Source of the DNA: Rhodanobacter soli
GTDB lineage: Bacteria; Pseudomonadota; Gammaproteobacteria; Xanthomonadales; Rhodanobacteraceae
DNA length: 64,000 bases
Reading direction: 5' to 3'
Assembly (NCBI RefSeq): GCF_040548735.1
Contig: NZ_JBEPSD010000001.1
Span: forward strand, 2,170,001-2,234,000
Under the pieces are notes generated by a model. It was not told where the DNA came from and searched no databases. It saw nothing but the letters and a program-made list of their open reading frames with translations. A program made the translations under genes and the position numbers. This document shows, in pieces, positions 8,912 to 16,556 of this stretch (its first letter is position 1; each line of letters opens with the position of its first letter).

Positions 8912-9682
8912 TCAGGGCGTGGCGGCCGGCTGGCTGTCGGCGCTGTGCAGGCCCTCGATGTAGCTGGCCAGGGCGGCGATGTCGTCGGCGCTCAGCTGCT
9001 TGGCGATCGCCGGCATGATCTGCGCGTGGGCGTCGTCGCCCCAGGTGGTGCCATCGTGCCAGGCCTTCAATGTGGCCTCGATGTACTGCGCGTGCTGACT
9101 GGTCAGCTGCGGGTACATCGCGCCCGGGTTGCCGCGGCCGTCGATGCTGTGGCAGGCCATGCAGGCCGGGATGCCGCGCGTGGCGTCGCCCTGGCGGAAC
9201 AGCGTCTGGCCGTGCTCCACCAGCGCCTGGTCGGCTACGCCGGGCAGCGCGGTCTTGCTGGCGAAGTAGGCGCCGACGTCGTGCATGTCCTGGGTGGACA
9301 GCGGCGCGGCCATGCCCATCATGATCGGGTTTTGCCGTTTGCCGGATTTGAAGTCGGTCAACTGGCGCACGATGTACTGCTCGCTCTGGCCGGCCAGCTT
9401 CGGGTACTGCGCATCGGCGGAATTGCCGTCCATGCCGTGGCAGGCGCCGCAGACCGCGGCCTTGGCCTGGCCGGCGGTGGCATCACCGGGCTTCGCTGCG
9501 GCGGTGGCAACGGCCGGGGCAGTGGCCGCGCTGGCGGGTGTTGCCGCGGTGCTGGCGGCGGCTGGCGTGGCAGTCTCCGGCTTGGCGTCTTGTGCCATCA
9601 CGGCGCTGGCGGACAGCGCCAGCACAAGGGCCAGGGCAGACCCGAGAACCGTGGGACGAAAACCAGCGGACCGAAAACTCAT
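8912..9682 (-). CDS. diheme cytochrome c4
   Basis: 256 residues. The start at 9682 was chosen because it is preceded by a GGGAG ribosome site and opens a clean signal peptide (MSFRSAGFRP, cleavage near VMA-QD). An Ala/Thr/Pro-rich linker (about 30-70) precedes two heme-binding cytochrome c domains with AVCGACHG and ACMACHS motifs; each domain has a downstream methionine (IMMGMAAP and QIMPAIAK) as likely sixth heme ligand. Cytochrome c4 shuttles electrons in the periplasm from bc1 complex to terminal oxidases, which fits the aa3-type oxidase genes at 34.6-42.9 kb. Confidence 0.93.
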   Translation of the reverse strand: MSFRSAGFRPTVLGSALALVLALSASAVMAQDAKPETATPAAASTAATPASAATAPAVATAAAKPGDATAGQAKAAVCGACHGMDGNSADAQYPKLAGQSEQYIVRQLTDFKSGKRQNPIMMGMAAPLSTQDMHDVGAYFASKTALPGVADQALVEHGQTLFRQGDATRGIPACMACHSIDGRGNPGAMYPQLTSQHAQYIEATLKAWHDGTTWGDDAHAQIMPAIAKQLSADDIAALASYIEGLHSADSQPAATP

Positions 9683-9759
9683 ACACTTGACTCCCGAGAG
9701 ACTTGCAAACACTGCCAGCGATTGCGGCCATGCGGCCTGCAACAGGCAGAAACCGCAGA

Positions 9760-9789
9760 ATTATCCCTGCGCCACCATAGCTTGGTCAA
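9760..9789 (-). promoter_or_regulatory. sigma70-type promoter for cytochrome c4
   Basis: Read on the minus strand: -35 TTGACC (9784-9789), an 18-base spacer and -10 GATAAT (9760-9765). Transcription would start near 9753, leaving about 70 bases of leader before the c4 start. The -35 lies 10 bases from the divergent engB start. Confidence 0.6.
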
Positions 9790-9798
9790 ACCATCCCC

Positions 9799-10506
9799 AT
9801 GGCAAATCCCCTTCAGGGCGCGCAATTCATGCTCGCCGCCCACCGCATCAGCCAGCTTCCCGCCGATCAGGGCGCCGAGGTGGCGTTTGCCGGACGCTCG
9901 AATGCCGGCAAGTCCAGCGCGCTGAATGCGCTGACCGGGCACAAAGGGTTGGCGCGCACTTCCAAGACCCCCGGCCGCACCCAGCAGATGGTCGCGTTCA
10001 GCCTGCCGCCGTACAGGGATGTACCCGTGTCGCGGGCGCAGGGTGCGCAGGAGCGACCGCCTGCCGCAACCGCCGGCGAGTCAGCGCCGGATCTGCGCCT
10101 GATCGACCTGCCAGGCTACGGCTACGCGAAGGTGCCGCTGGAGATGCGCGAGCACTGGAAGCTGGAGATCGACGCCTACCTGCACCAGCGCCGCAGCCTG
10201 CGCGGACTGGTGCTGATCGTGGACATCCGCCATCCGCTGAAGGAATTCGACCGGATGATGCTGGAGTTCTGCTTCGCCACCCAGCTGCCTTGCCACCTGC
10301 TGCTGACCAAGGCCGACAAGCTCTCCCGCGGCCAGGCCACCCAGGCGCTGGCCGCGCTGCGCAAGCAGTTCGCCGCCGAAGGCCTGCACGCCACCGCGCA
10401 GATCTTCTCGTCTTCCGCCGGCACCGGCGTGGACGAGGCGCGTCAGGCAGTGGTGGCCTTGCTGCAGCAGCCGCGCGAAGGCGCGCACCAGGCGCGCGAG
10501 CGCTGA
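9799..10506 (+). CDS. yihA: ribosome biogenesis GTP-binding protein EngB/YihA/YsxC
   Basis: 235 residues of an essential-type small GTPase that helps assemble the 50S ribosomal subunit. G1 is AGRSNAGKSSA (about 31-41), the switch region is ARTSKTPGRTQ (52-62), G3 is DLPGYGYAKV (103-112), G4 is TKADKL and the G5-like element is SSSAGTG. The protein carries an insert of about 27 residues between the switch region and G3 (about residues 70-97), rich in Pro/Ala/Arg/Gln, where the E. coli protein has only a short strand. Codon-level sequence of this insert looks repeat-derived (see findings). The gene is divergent from cytochrome c4. Confidence 0.93.
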   Translation: MANPLQGAQFMLAAHRISQLPADQGAEVAFAGRSNAGKSSALNALTGHKGLARTSKTPGRTQQMVAFSLPPYRDVPVSRAQGAQERPPAATAGESAPDLRLIDLPGYGYAKVPLEMREHWKLEIDAYLHQRRSLRGLVLIVDIRHPLKEFDRMMLEFCFATQLPCHLLLTKADKLSRGQATQALAALRKQFAAEGLHATAQIFSSSAGTGVDEARQAVVALLQQPREGAHQARER

Positions 10507-10552
10507 AGTTCCTGCGGGCGCGACATGAACGGCCTGGTCAGAGGCAGGGCAG

Positions 10553-11044
10553 TCAGCCGTGCACGGATTCCATGAATACGGCACACAGCGCCTGCATCCC
10601 GGCGCGGTCATCTTCGTCGAAGCGGTCGATGACCGGGCTGTCCACGTCCCACACGCCGAGCAGGCTGCCGTCGGGTTTGATCAACGGCACCACGATCTCC
10701 GATTGCGAGGCGGCGTCGCAGGCGATGTGCCCGGCGAACGCATTGACGTCGCGCACCAGTTGGGTTTCGCGCGTCTGCGCGGCGGTGCCGCAGACGCCGC
10801 GGCCGAGCGCGATGCGGATGCACGCCGGCTTGCCCTGGAACGGGCCGACCACCAGCTCGGTGCCGTCGTACAGGTAGAAGCCGGCCCAGTTGAGCTGGGG
10901 CAGGTTGTGGTAGATCAGCGCGCCGAAGTTCGCCGCGTTCGCGATCAGGTCGCGCTCGCCGGCGAGGATGCCGCGCGCCTGCTGCACCAGGTCCGCGTAG
11001 TGCTCGCGCTTGCTGGCGTACGTATGGGCTTTCAGTTCGAACAT
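10553..11044 (-). CDS. msrC: free methionine-(R)-sulfoxide reductase (GAF domain, fRMsr)
   Basis: A 163-residue GAF-domain protein that reduces free Met-R-sulfoxide. The three family cysteines are present at 75 (GKPACIRI), 85 (GRGVCGTAA) and 109 (GHIACDAAS), with the same spacing (10 and 24) as in the E. coli enzyme. WDVDSP near the C-terminus and the NWAGFYLYDG strand are also typical. It is cytoplasmic and acts in repair of oxidative damage. It converges with engB (46-base gap) and diverges from bioD. Confidence 0.92.
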   Translation of the reverse strand: MFELKAHTYASKREHYADLVQQARGILAGERDLIANAANFGALIYHNLPQLNWAGFYLYDGTELVVGPFQGKPACIRIALGRGVCGTAAQTRETQLVRDVNAFAGHIACDAASQSEIVVPLIKPDGSLLGVWDVDSPVIDRFDEDDRAGMQALCAVFMESVHG

Positions 11045-11181
11045 GCGGCGTGTCCTGCAGCAAAGCCCGTATTATGCGCCGAGCGATCATGACGAGAATG
11101 CAGTGTGAGCCTGGCTGGACAGCGCGAAGACCATCGAGGCGCAGCGGTCGCGGACCGTTTCGGCCGGCGCAGCACGCGGGC

Positions 11182-11877
11182 ATGACGGCCGCGGTGTTCA
11201 TCGCCGGCACCGACACCGGCATCGGCAAGACCCATGCGGCGTGCACGCTGCTGCATGCGCTGCGCGCGGCGGGATACAGCGCCTGCGGCATGAAGCCGGT
11301 CGCCAGCGGCTGCGTGGAAACCGTCGATGGCCTGCGCAACGACGACGCACTGGCGCTGCAGGCGGCGGGCAGCGCCGCGAACCTGCCGTATGCGCTGATC
11401 AACCCGGTGGCGCTGCGCGATCCGCTGTCGCCGCACCTGGCGGCGGCGCACGAGGGCGTGGAAATTTCTCTTGCGCCGATGCGTGCGGCGTTCGATCGGT
11501 TGAGCGCCGGCCATCAACGCGTGGTGGTCGAAGGCGTGGGCGGCTGGCTGGTGCCGCTGGCGCCGGGATTGTTCGCGGCGGATATCGCGATGCAGTGGCG
11601 ATTGCCGGTGATCCTGGTGGTCGGGCTGCGGCTGGGCTGCCTCAACCATGCCCAGCTCAGCGCACGCGCGATCCTGGCCGATGGCTGTCACCTGCTGGGC
11701 TGGGTCGGCAACCGGGTCGATCCGGCGATGGACGCGCCGGAGGAAAACCTGGCCACGCTGCGCGAACTGCTGCCGGCGCCGTGCCTGGGCGTGCTGCCGC
11801 ACGGGGTGGCGCCGGCCGCGGCGGCTGGTGAGTTGGCGGCGGCGGTGTCGGCCTTCACGTCGGTCGTGCTTGGATAG
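11182..11877 (+). CDS. bioD: dethiobiotin synthetase
   Basis: 231 residues, catalysing ATP-dependent closure of the ureido ring of dethiobiotin from DAPA and CO2. The start at 11182 places the P-loop GTDTGIGKT at residues 9-17, as in the family; the open frame extends 44 codons upstream without similarity. Further marks are GMKPVASGC (substrate lysine), VVEGVGGWLVPL and LRLGCLNHAQLS. No other biotin gene is in the window, so bioD is separated from bioABFC here. Confidence 0.94.
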   Translation: MTAAVFIAGTDTGIGKTHAACTLLHALRAAGYSACGMKPVASGCVETVDGLRNDDALALQAAGSAANLPYALINPVALRDPLSPHLAAAHEGVEISLAPMRAAFDRLSAGHQRVVVEGVGGWLVPLAPGLFAADIAMQWRLPVILVVGLRLGCLNHAQLSARAILADGCHLLGWVGNRVDPAMDAPEENLATLRELLPAPCLGVLPHGVAPAAAAGELAAAVSAFTSVVLG

Positions 11878-11904
11878 GCACCGGTTCCCACCGCCGGAGG
11901 CAAC

Positions 11905-12252
11905 ATGGCCCGCAACCACTACTACCTTTCGATCGCCGACCTGGCCCACGCGCGCGGCGACGATCCGCGTTTTGCGTACGACGGCGCCGGTCCGAACGAT
12001 TTCGCGGCGGCGCTGCAGCAGGCCTTGCACGACGACGGCCTGTTCCAGCGCTGGCGTGCGGCGCAACCGGATCCGGATGCGGTCGATACCAGCCTCGGCG
12101 CCACCGACCCGACGGCGCAGGTGAACGCCCGGGTCGCCGACTTGCGCACCGACGTGGACCTGGTCACCGACCTGCCGATGAGCGTGGTGCGCCACCGGCT
12201 GTACCTGCTGATCGGCGCGGCGTGGCAGCTGCGCGATCTGCGCGCAGCCTGA
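11905..12252 (+). CDS. conserved hypothetical protein, 115 aa
   Basis: I do not recognise this protein. It has a near-ideal ribosome site (GGAGG five bases before ATG), starts 27 bases after bioD and is therefore likely cotranscribed. It is soluble, acidic, with no signal peptide or membrane segment. Visible features are an aromatic N-terminus (RNHYYLSIADLAHARG), an alanine/glutamine helix and a C-terminal helix (VRHRLYLLIGAAWQLRDL). Confidence 0.75.
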   Translation: MARNHYYLSIADLAHARGDDPRFAYDGAGPNDFAAALQQALHDDGLFQRWRAAQPDPDAVDTSLGATDPTAQVNARVADLRTDVDLVTDLPMSVVRHRLYLLIGAAWQLRDLRAA

Positions 12253-12355
12253 GCGCAGGATTCTGCGCCGTTTGGAAAGTACCCGTGCATGTCGGTACAG
12301 TCGGCGGCTACGACTTTCCGTACCCGGCGACGGGCACGCCACCTGGGGATACCCG

Positions 12356-14551
12356 ATGTTTCGTCTGCGCATGATTGTGATCGCCACCACGGTGGCCCTG
12401 GCCGCCTGCTCGCCGCAGCCGGAGGGCGCCGCCAACCCGCCTGCGTCGGCGGCCTCGGCTGCTTCCGCCAGCAGTACTGCAACGGCCACCGCCGACATGA
12501 CCAGCAACCCGTTCTACAACGCCAGCACGCTGCCGTTCCAGGCGCCGCCGTTCGACAAGATCCACGACGCCGACTACCAGCCCGCGATCGAAGAGGGCAT
12601 GAAGCAGCACCTGGCCGAGATCGAGAAGATCGCGAACAACCCGGAGCCGCCCACGTTCGAGAACACCTACGTGGCGATGGAGAAATCCGGCGCCATGCTG
12701 CATCGGGTGATGGCCGCGTTCAACGCCGTCACCGGCGCGAACACCAACGACACGCTGCAGAAGGTGCAGGAAGAGGAAGCGCCGAAGCTGGCCGCGCACG
12801 AGGATGCGATCCATCTCAACAGCAAGCTGTTCCAGCGCGTCGAGACGATCTACAACCAGCGCGACACGCTCAAGCTCGATCCCGAATCCGCGCGCCTGGT
12901 CGAGGTGGTCTACAAGGACTTCGTGCATGCGGGCGCGAAACTCTCCGACGCCGACAAGGCGAAGCTGAAGGACCTCAACAAGGAAGAGTCGACGCTGAGC
13001 ACCGCGTTCACCAACAAGCTGCTCGCCGCCACCAAGGACGCCGCGCCGGTCATCGCCGACAAGGCGAAGCTGGCCGGCCTGTCCGACGCCGAACTTGCCG
13101 CGGCGGCCCAGGCCGGCAAGGACCGCAAGCAGGACGGCAAGTACGTGCTGACCCTGCAGAACACCACCCAGCAGCCCGAGCTGCAGGACCTGAGCGATCG
13201 CGCCACCCGCCAGGCGCTGTTCGAGGCCTCGTGGAATCGCGCCGAGAAGGGCGACGCGAACGACACGCGCAAGACCATCGAGCGGCTGGCGCAGATCCGC
13301 GCCGAACAGGCGAAGCTGCTCGGCTTCCCGAACTACGCGGCGTGGAAGCTGGACGACCAGATGGCGAAGACGCCGCAGACGGCGTTGAAGTTCATGCAGG
13401 ACCTGGTGCCCGCGGTCACCGCCCGCGCGAAGACCGAGGCGGGCGACATCCAGGCGCTGATCGACAAGCAGCACGGCGATTTCAAGCTTGAGCCGTGGGA
13501 CTGGAACTTCTACGCCGAGCAGGTGCGCAAGGCGAAGTTCGACCTCGACGAGAACCAGATCAAGCCGTACTTCGAACTGGACGACGTGCTGCAGAACGGC
13601 GTGTTCTACGCCGCCAACCAGCTGTACGGGCTGACCTTCAAGGAACGCCACGACATCCCGGTGTACCAGTCGGACATGCGAGTGTTCGAAGTGTTCGACA
13701 AGGACGGCCGCTCGATGGCGCTGTTCTATACCGACTACTTCAAGCGCGACAACAAGAACGGCGGCGCCTGGATGGACAACCTGGTCACGCAGTCGAAGCT
13801 GCTGGGCACCAAGCCGGTGATCTTCAACGTGGCCAACTTCAGCAAGCCGGCGGCGGGCCAGCCGGCGCTGCTCTCGTTCGACGACGTGATCACCATGTTC
13901 CACGAGTTCGGCCATGCGCTGCACGGCATCTTCGCCGACGAGCAGTACCCGACCCTGTCCGGTACCAATACCGCGCGCGATTTCGTCGAGTTCCCGTCGC
14001 AGTTCAACGAGCACTGGGCCACCGATCCGAAGGTGTTCGCCCACTACGCGAAGCACTACAAGAGCGGCGCGCCGATGCCGCAGGCGCTGGTCGACAAGAT
14101 GAAGAAGGCCGGCAAGTTCAACAAGGGCTACGAGATGACCGAACTGGTCTCCGCCGCCCTGCTCGACATGAACTGGCACATGCTCGGCGCCGATGCGCCG
14201 CTGCAGGACGCCGATCAGTTCGAGGCCGCCGCGCTGAAGAAGGACAAGATCGATCTCGGCTACGTGCCGCCGCGCTACCGTTCCAGCTACTTCCAGCACA
14301 TCTGGGGCAACGGCTACGCGGCCGGCTACTACGCCTACCTGTGGACGCAGATGCTGGCCGACGACGCGTTCGTGGGCTTCAAGGAGCACGGCGGCCTGAC
14401 TCGCGAGAACGGCGACCGCTTCCGTGCGATGGTGCTCTCGCGCGGCAACACCGAGGAGCTGGCGAAGATGTACAAGGACTGGCGCGGCCACGATCCCGAG
14501 ATCGAGCCGATGCTGGAAAACCGCGGCCTGAAGGACGCGCCGAAACCGTAA
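12356..14551 (+). CDS. dcp: M3 family peptidyl-dipeptidase Dcp, lipoprotein form
   Basis: 731 residues. A lipobox LAAC (Cys18) predicts export and lipid anchoring, unlike the cytoplasmic E. coli enzyme; a Ser/Ala-rich linker follows. The M3 zinc site is FHEFGHALHG with His516 and His520, and the third ligand Glu545 lies 29 residues after the first His, the family spacing. C-terminal YRSSYFQHIWGNGYAAGYYAY is the usual substrate-side segment. It removes dipeptides from the C-terminus of peptides or digests short oligopeptides. The start at 12356 was chosen for the signal sequence; the frame extends 28 codons upstream without support. Confidence 0.92.
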   Translation: MFRLRMIVIATTVALAACSPQPEGAANPPASAASAASASSTATATADMTSNPFYNASTLPFQAPPFDKIHDADYQPAIEEGMKQHLAEIEKIANNPEPPTFENTYVAMEKSGAMLHRVMAAFNAVTGANTNDTLQKVQEEEAPKLAAHEDAIHLNSKLFQRVETIYNQRDTLKLDPESARLVEVVYKDFVHAGAKLSDADKAKLKDLNKEESTLSTAFTNKLLAATKDAAPVIADKAKLAGLSDAELAAAAQAGKDRKQDGKYVLTLQNTTQQPELQDLSDRATRQALFEASWNRAEKGDANDTRKTIERLAQIRAEQAKLLGFPNYAAWKLDDQMAKTPQTALKFMQDLVPAVTARAKTEAGDIQALIDKQHGDFKLEPWDWNFYAEQVRKAKFDLDENQIKPYFELDDVLQNGVFYAANQLYGLTFKERHDIPVYQSDMRVFEVFDKDGRSMALFYTDYFKRDNKNGGAWMDNLVTQSKLLGTKPVIFNVANFSKPAAGQPALLSFDDVITMFHEFGHALHGIFADEQYPTLSGTNTARDFVEFPSQFNEHWATDPKVFAHYAKHYKSGAPMPQALVDKMKKAGKFNKGYEMTELVSAALLDMNWHMLGADAPLQDADQFEAAALKKDKIDLGYVPPRYRSSYFQHIWGNGYAAGYYAYLWTQMLADDAFVGFKEHGGLTRENGDRFRAMVLSRGNTEELAKMYKDWRGHDPEIEPMLENRGLKDAPKP

Positions 14552-14574
14552 GCGGCACGCCGCTTCTGCATGCA

Positions 14575-14609
14575 GATCAGGCCCGCCTCGTGCGGGCCTG
14601 ATCTTTTTT
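14575..14609 (+). terminator. intrinsic terminator after dcp
   Basis: A perfect 12-bp stem (gatcaggcccgc/gcgggcctgatc) with a five-base loop (ctcgt), followed by six T residues. It lies 23 bases after the dcp stop codon. Confidence 0.92.
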
Positions 14610-14700
14610 CGGCAGCCCGTCATGGAAACGGTGCGGATATGCCGTGCGGTCATCCTTCGCGTGGAATAATCGGGCATCGCCGACCGGAGTCGCCCAGCGC

Positions 14701-16536
14701 GTGGACAGCCATCATTTCCTGCAGACCGCGGTGGTGTTCCTGCTCGCCACGGTGATCGCGGTGCCGCTGACCAAGCGCTTCCGGCTGGGCGCGGTGCTCG
14801 GCTACCTGATCGCCGGCGTGGTGATCGGGCCACAGCTGCTGGGCCTGGTCAACGATACCGAAGGGGTGGCGACGATCTCCGAGTTCGGCGTCGAGCTGAT
14901 GCTGTTCGTGATCGGCCTGGAGCTGTCGCCGCAACGCCTGTGGGTAATGCGCCGCTCGGTGTTCGGCACCGGCCTGCTGCAGGTGCTGGCGACCAGCGTG
15001 GCGATCGCGGCGGCAGGCTATTTCCTGTTCGGCCTCACCGGCAAGGGCGCGGCGATCGTGGGCGGCAGCCTGGCGCTTTCGTCCACCGCATTCGGCCTGC
15101 AGATCCTGGCCGAGCGCAAGGAGGCCGGTTCCGCCTACGGCCGCCAGGTGTTTTCGATCCTGCTGTTCCAGGACCTGGCGGCGATCCCGCTGATCGCCGC
15201 GGTGCCGCTGCTGGCTTCCTCCACCGCGCAGGATTTCAACCTGTTCGCGGTGCTGCGCACGGTCGGGGTGATCGTGGCGGTGATCGTCGGCGGCCGCTAC
15301 CTGTTGCGCCCGGTATTCCGTTTCGTGGCGAAGGCCGATTCGGTGGAGGTGTTCACCGCCACCGCGTTGCTGGTGGTGATGGGCGTGGCCCTGCTGATGG
15401 AGATGGCCGGCGTCTCGGCCACGCTGGGCGCGTTCCTGGCCGGCATGCTGCTGGCCGATTCGGAGTACCGGCACGAGCTGGAATCGAACATCGAACCGTT
15501 CAAGGGCCTGCTGCTGGGGCTGTTCTTCATCAGCGTCGGCATGTCGATGGACCTGTCGCTGCTGCTGCACCGGCCGGGCTGGATGCTCGGCCTGGTGCTG
15601 GCGCTGCTGCTGCTGAAGAGCGTGCTGCTGTGGCCGCTCGGGCGGCTGCTCGGCGGGCTCAACCGTTCCGACACGCTGCGCCTGGTGGTACTGCTGGCCT
15701 GCGGCGGCGAGTTTGCGTTCGTGGTGCTGCGCCAGGCGGCCGAACAACGGCTGATCGGCATGGTTCAGCGCGACGCGCTGGTGCTGGCGATCACCTTGTC
15801 GATGGCGCTGACCCCGCTGCTGGTGGTGCTGGCGGCGAAGGCGCTGAACGTGATGCCGAGGAAACCGGCGCGCGAGTTCGACACGATCGAGGCCGACACG
15901 CCGCGGGTGATCATCGCCGGCTTCGGCCGGGTCGGCCAGATCATCGCCCGCGTGCTGCGCGCGCAGAACATCCCGTTCGTGGCGCTGGAGCATTCGGCCG
16001 ACCAGGTGGATCAGTCGCGCCGCTTCGGCAGCGTCAACCTGTTCTTCGGCGACCCGGCGCGGCCGGAACTGCTGCGCGCGGCGCAGGCCGACAAGGCCGA
16101 GGTGTTCGTGCTCGCCACCGACGACCCGGAGGCGAACCTGCGCACCGCGCGGCTGGTGCGGCGGCAGTACCCGCACCTGAAGATCATCGCCCGCGCACGC
16201 AACCGCCAGCACGTGTTCCGGCTGATGGACATGGGTGTCGAAGAGCCGGTCCGCGAGACCTTCCACTCCAGCCTCAAGATGACCCGCAAGACGCTGGAGG
16301 CGCTCGGCCTGACGCACGAGCTGGCGGCCGACCGGGTCGAGCGTTTCCGCCGCTACGACGAGGAATTGCTGAAGAAGCAGGCGCTGGTCTACGACGACGA
16401 GACCAAGCTGATCCAGAGCACGCGCGACGCGCTGGTCGACCTGCAGCGGTTGTTCGAGGCGGATGCCGAGCGCAGCGCGGAACGCGAACGCCAGCGCGAT
16501 GCGGCCACGCCGCTGACCAGCGAGGAAGAGGAATAG
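14701..16536 (+). CDS. kefB: KefB/KefC-type monovalent cation:proton antiporter-2
   Basis: 611 residues. An N-terminal CPA2 exchanger domain with about 12 membrane segments (FLQTAVVFLLATVIAVPL to about residue 380) is followed by a cytosolic TrkA-N (RCK) domain starting VIIAGFGRVGQ (about 402) that binds NAD/glutathione-type ligands and gates potassium efflux. FGVELMLFVIGLELSP and GGSLALSSTAFGLQ are typical exchanger motifs. The GTG at 14701 was chosen because the product then starts MDSHHFLQ, as in relatives; a GTG 57 bases upstream is also open. The protein likely protects against electrophiles by potassium efflux and cytoplasmic acidification. No kefF/kefG-like partner is adjacent. Confidence 0.9.
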   Translation: MDSHHFLQTAVVFLLATVIAVPLTKRFRLGAVLGYLIAGVVIGPQLLGLVNDTEGVATISEFGVELMLFVIGLELSPQRLWVMRRSVFGTGLLQVLATSVAIAAAGYFLFGLTGKGAAIVGGSLALSSTAFGLQILAERKEAGSAYGRQVFSILLFQDLAAIPLIAAVPLLASSTAQDFNLFAVLRTVGVIVAVIVGGRYLLRPVFRFVAKADSVEVFTATALLVVMGVALLMEMAGVSATLGAFLAGMLLADSEYRHELESNIEPFKGLLLGLFFISVGMSMDLSLLLHRPGWMLGLVLALLLLKSVLLWPLGRLLGGLNRSDTLRLVVLLACGGEFAFVVLRQAAEQRLIGMVQRDALVLAITLSMALTPLLVVLAAKALNVMPRKPAREFDTIEADTPRVIIAGFGRVGQIIARVLRAQNIPFVALEHSADQVDQSRRFGSVNLFFGDPARPELLRAAQADKAEVFVLATDDPEANLRTARLVRRQYPHLKIIARARNRQHVFRLMDMGVEEPVRETFHSSLKMTRKTLEALGLTHELAADRVERFRRYDEELLKKQALVYDDETKLIQSTRDALVDLQRLFEADAERSAERERQRDAATPLTSEEEE

Positions 16537-16556
16537 GTCGGCGCCTCAGGGCATCT

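Noticed and set aside
12308..14833. 841-codon minus-strand open frame opposite dcp
   Set aside because: Antisense shadow; runs through the dcp terminator into kefB and has no family features.
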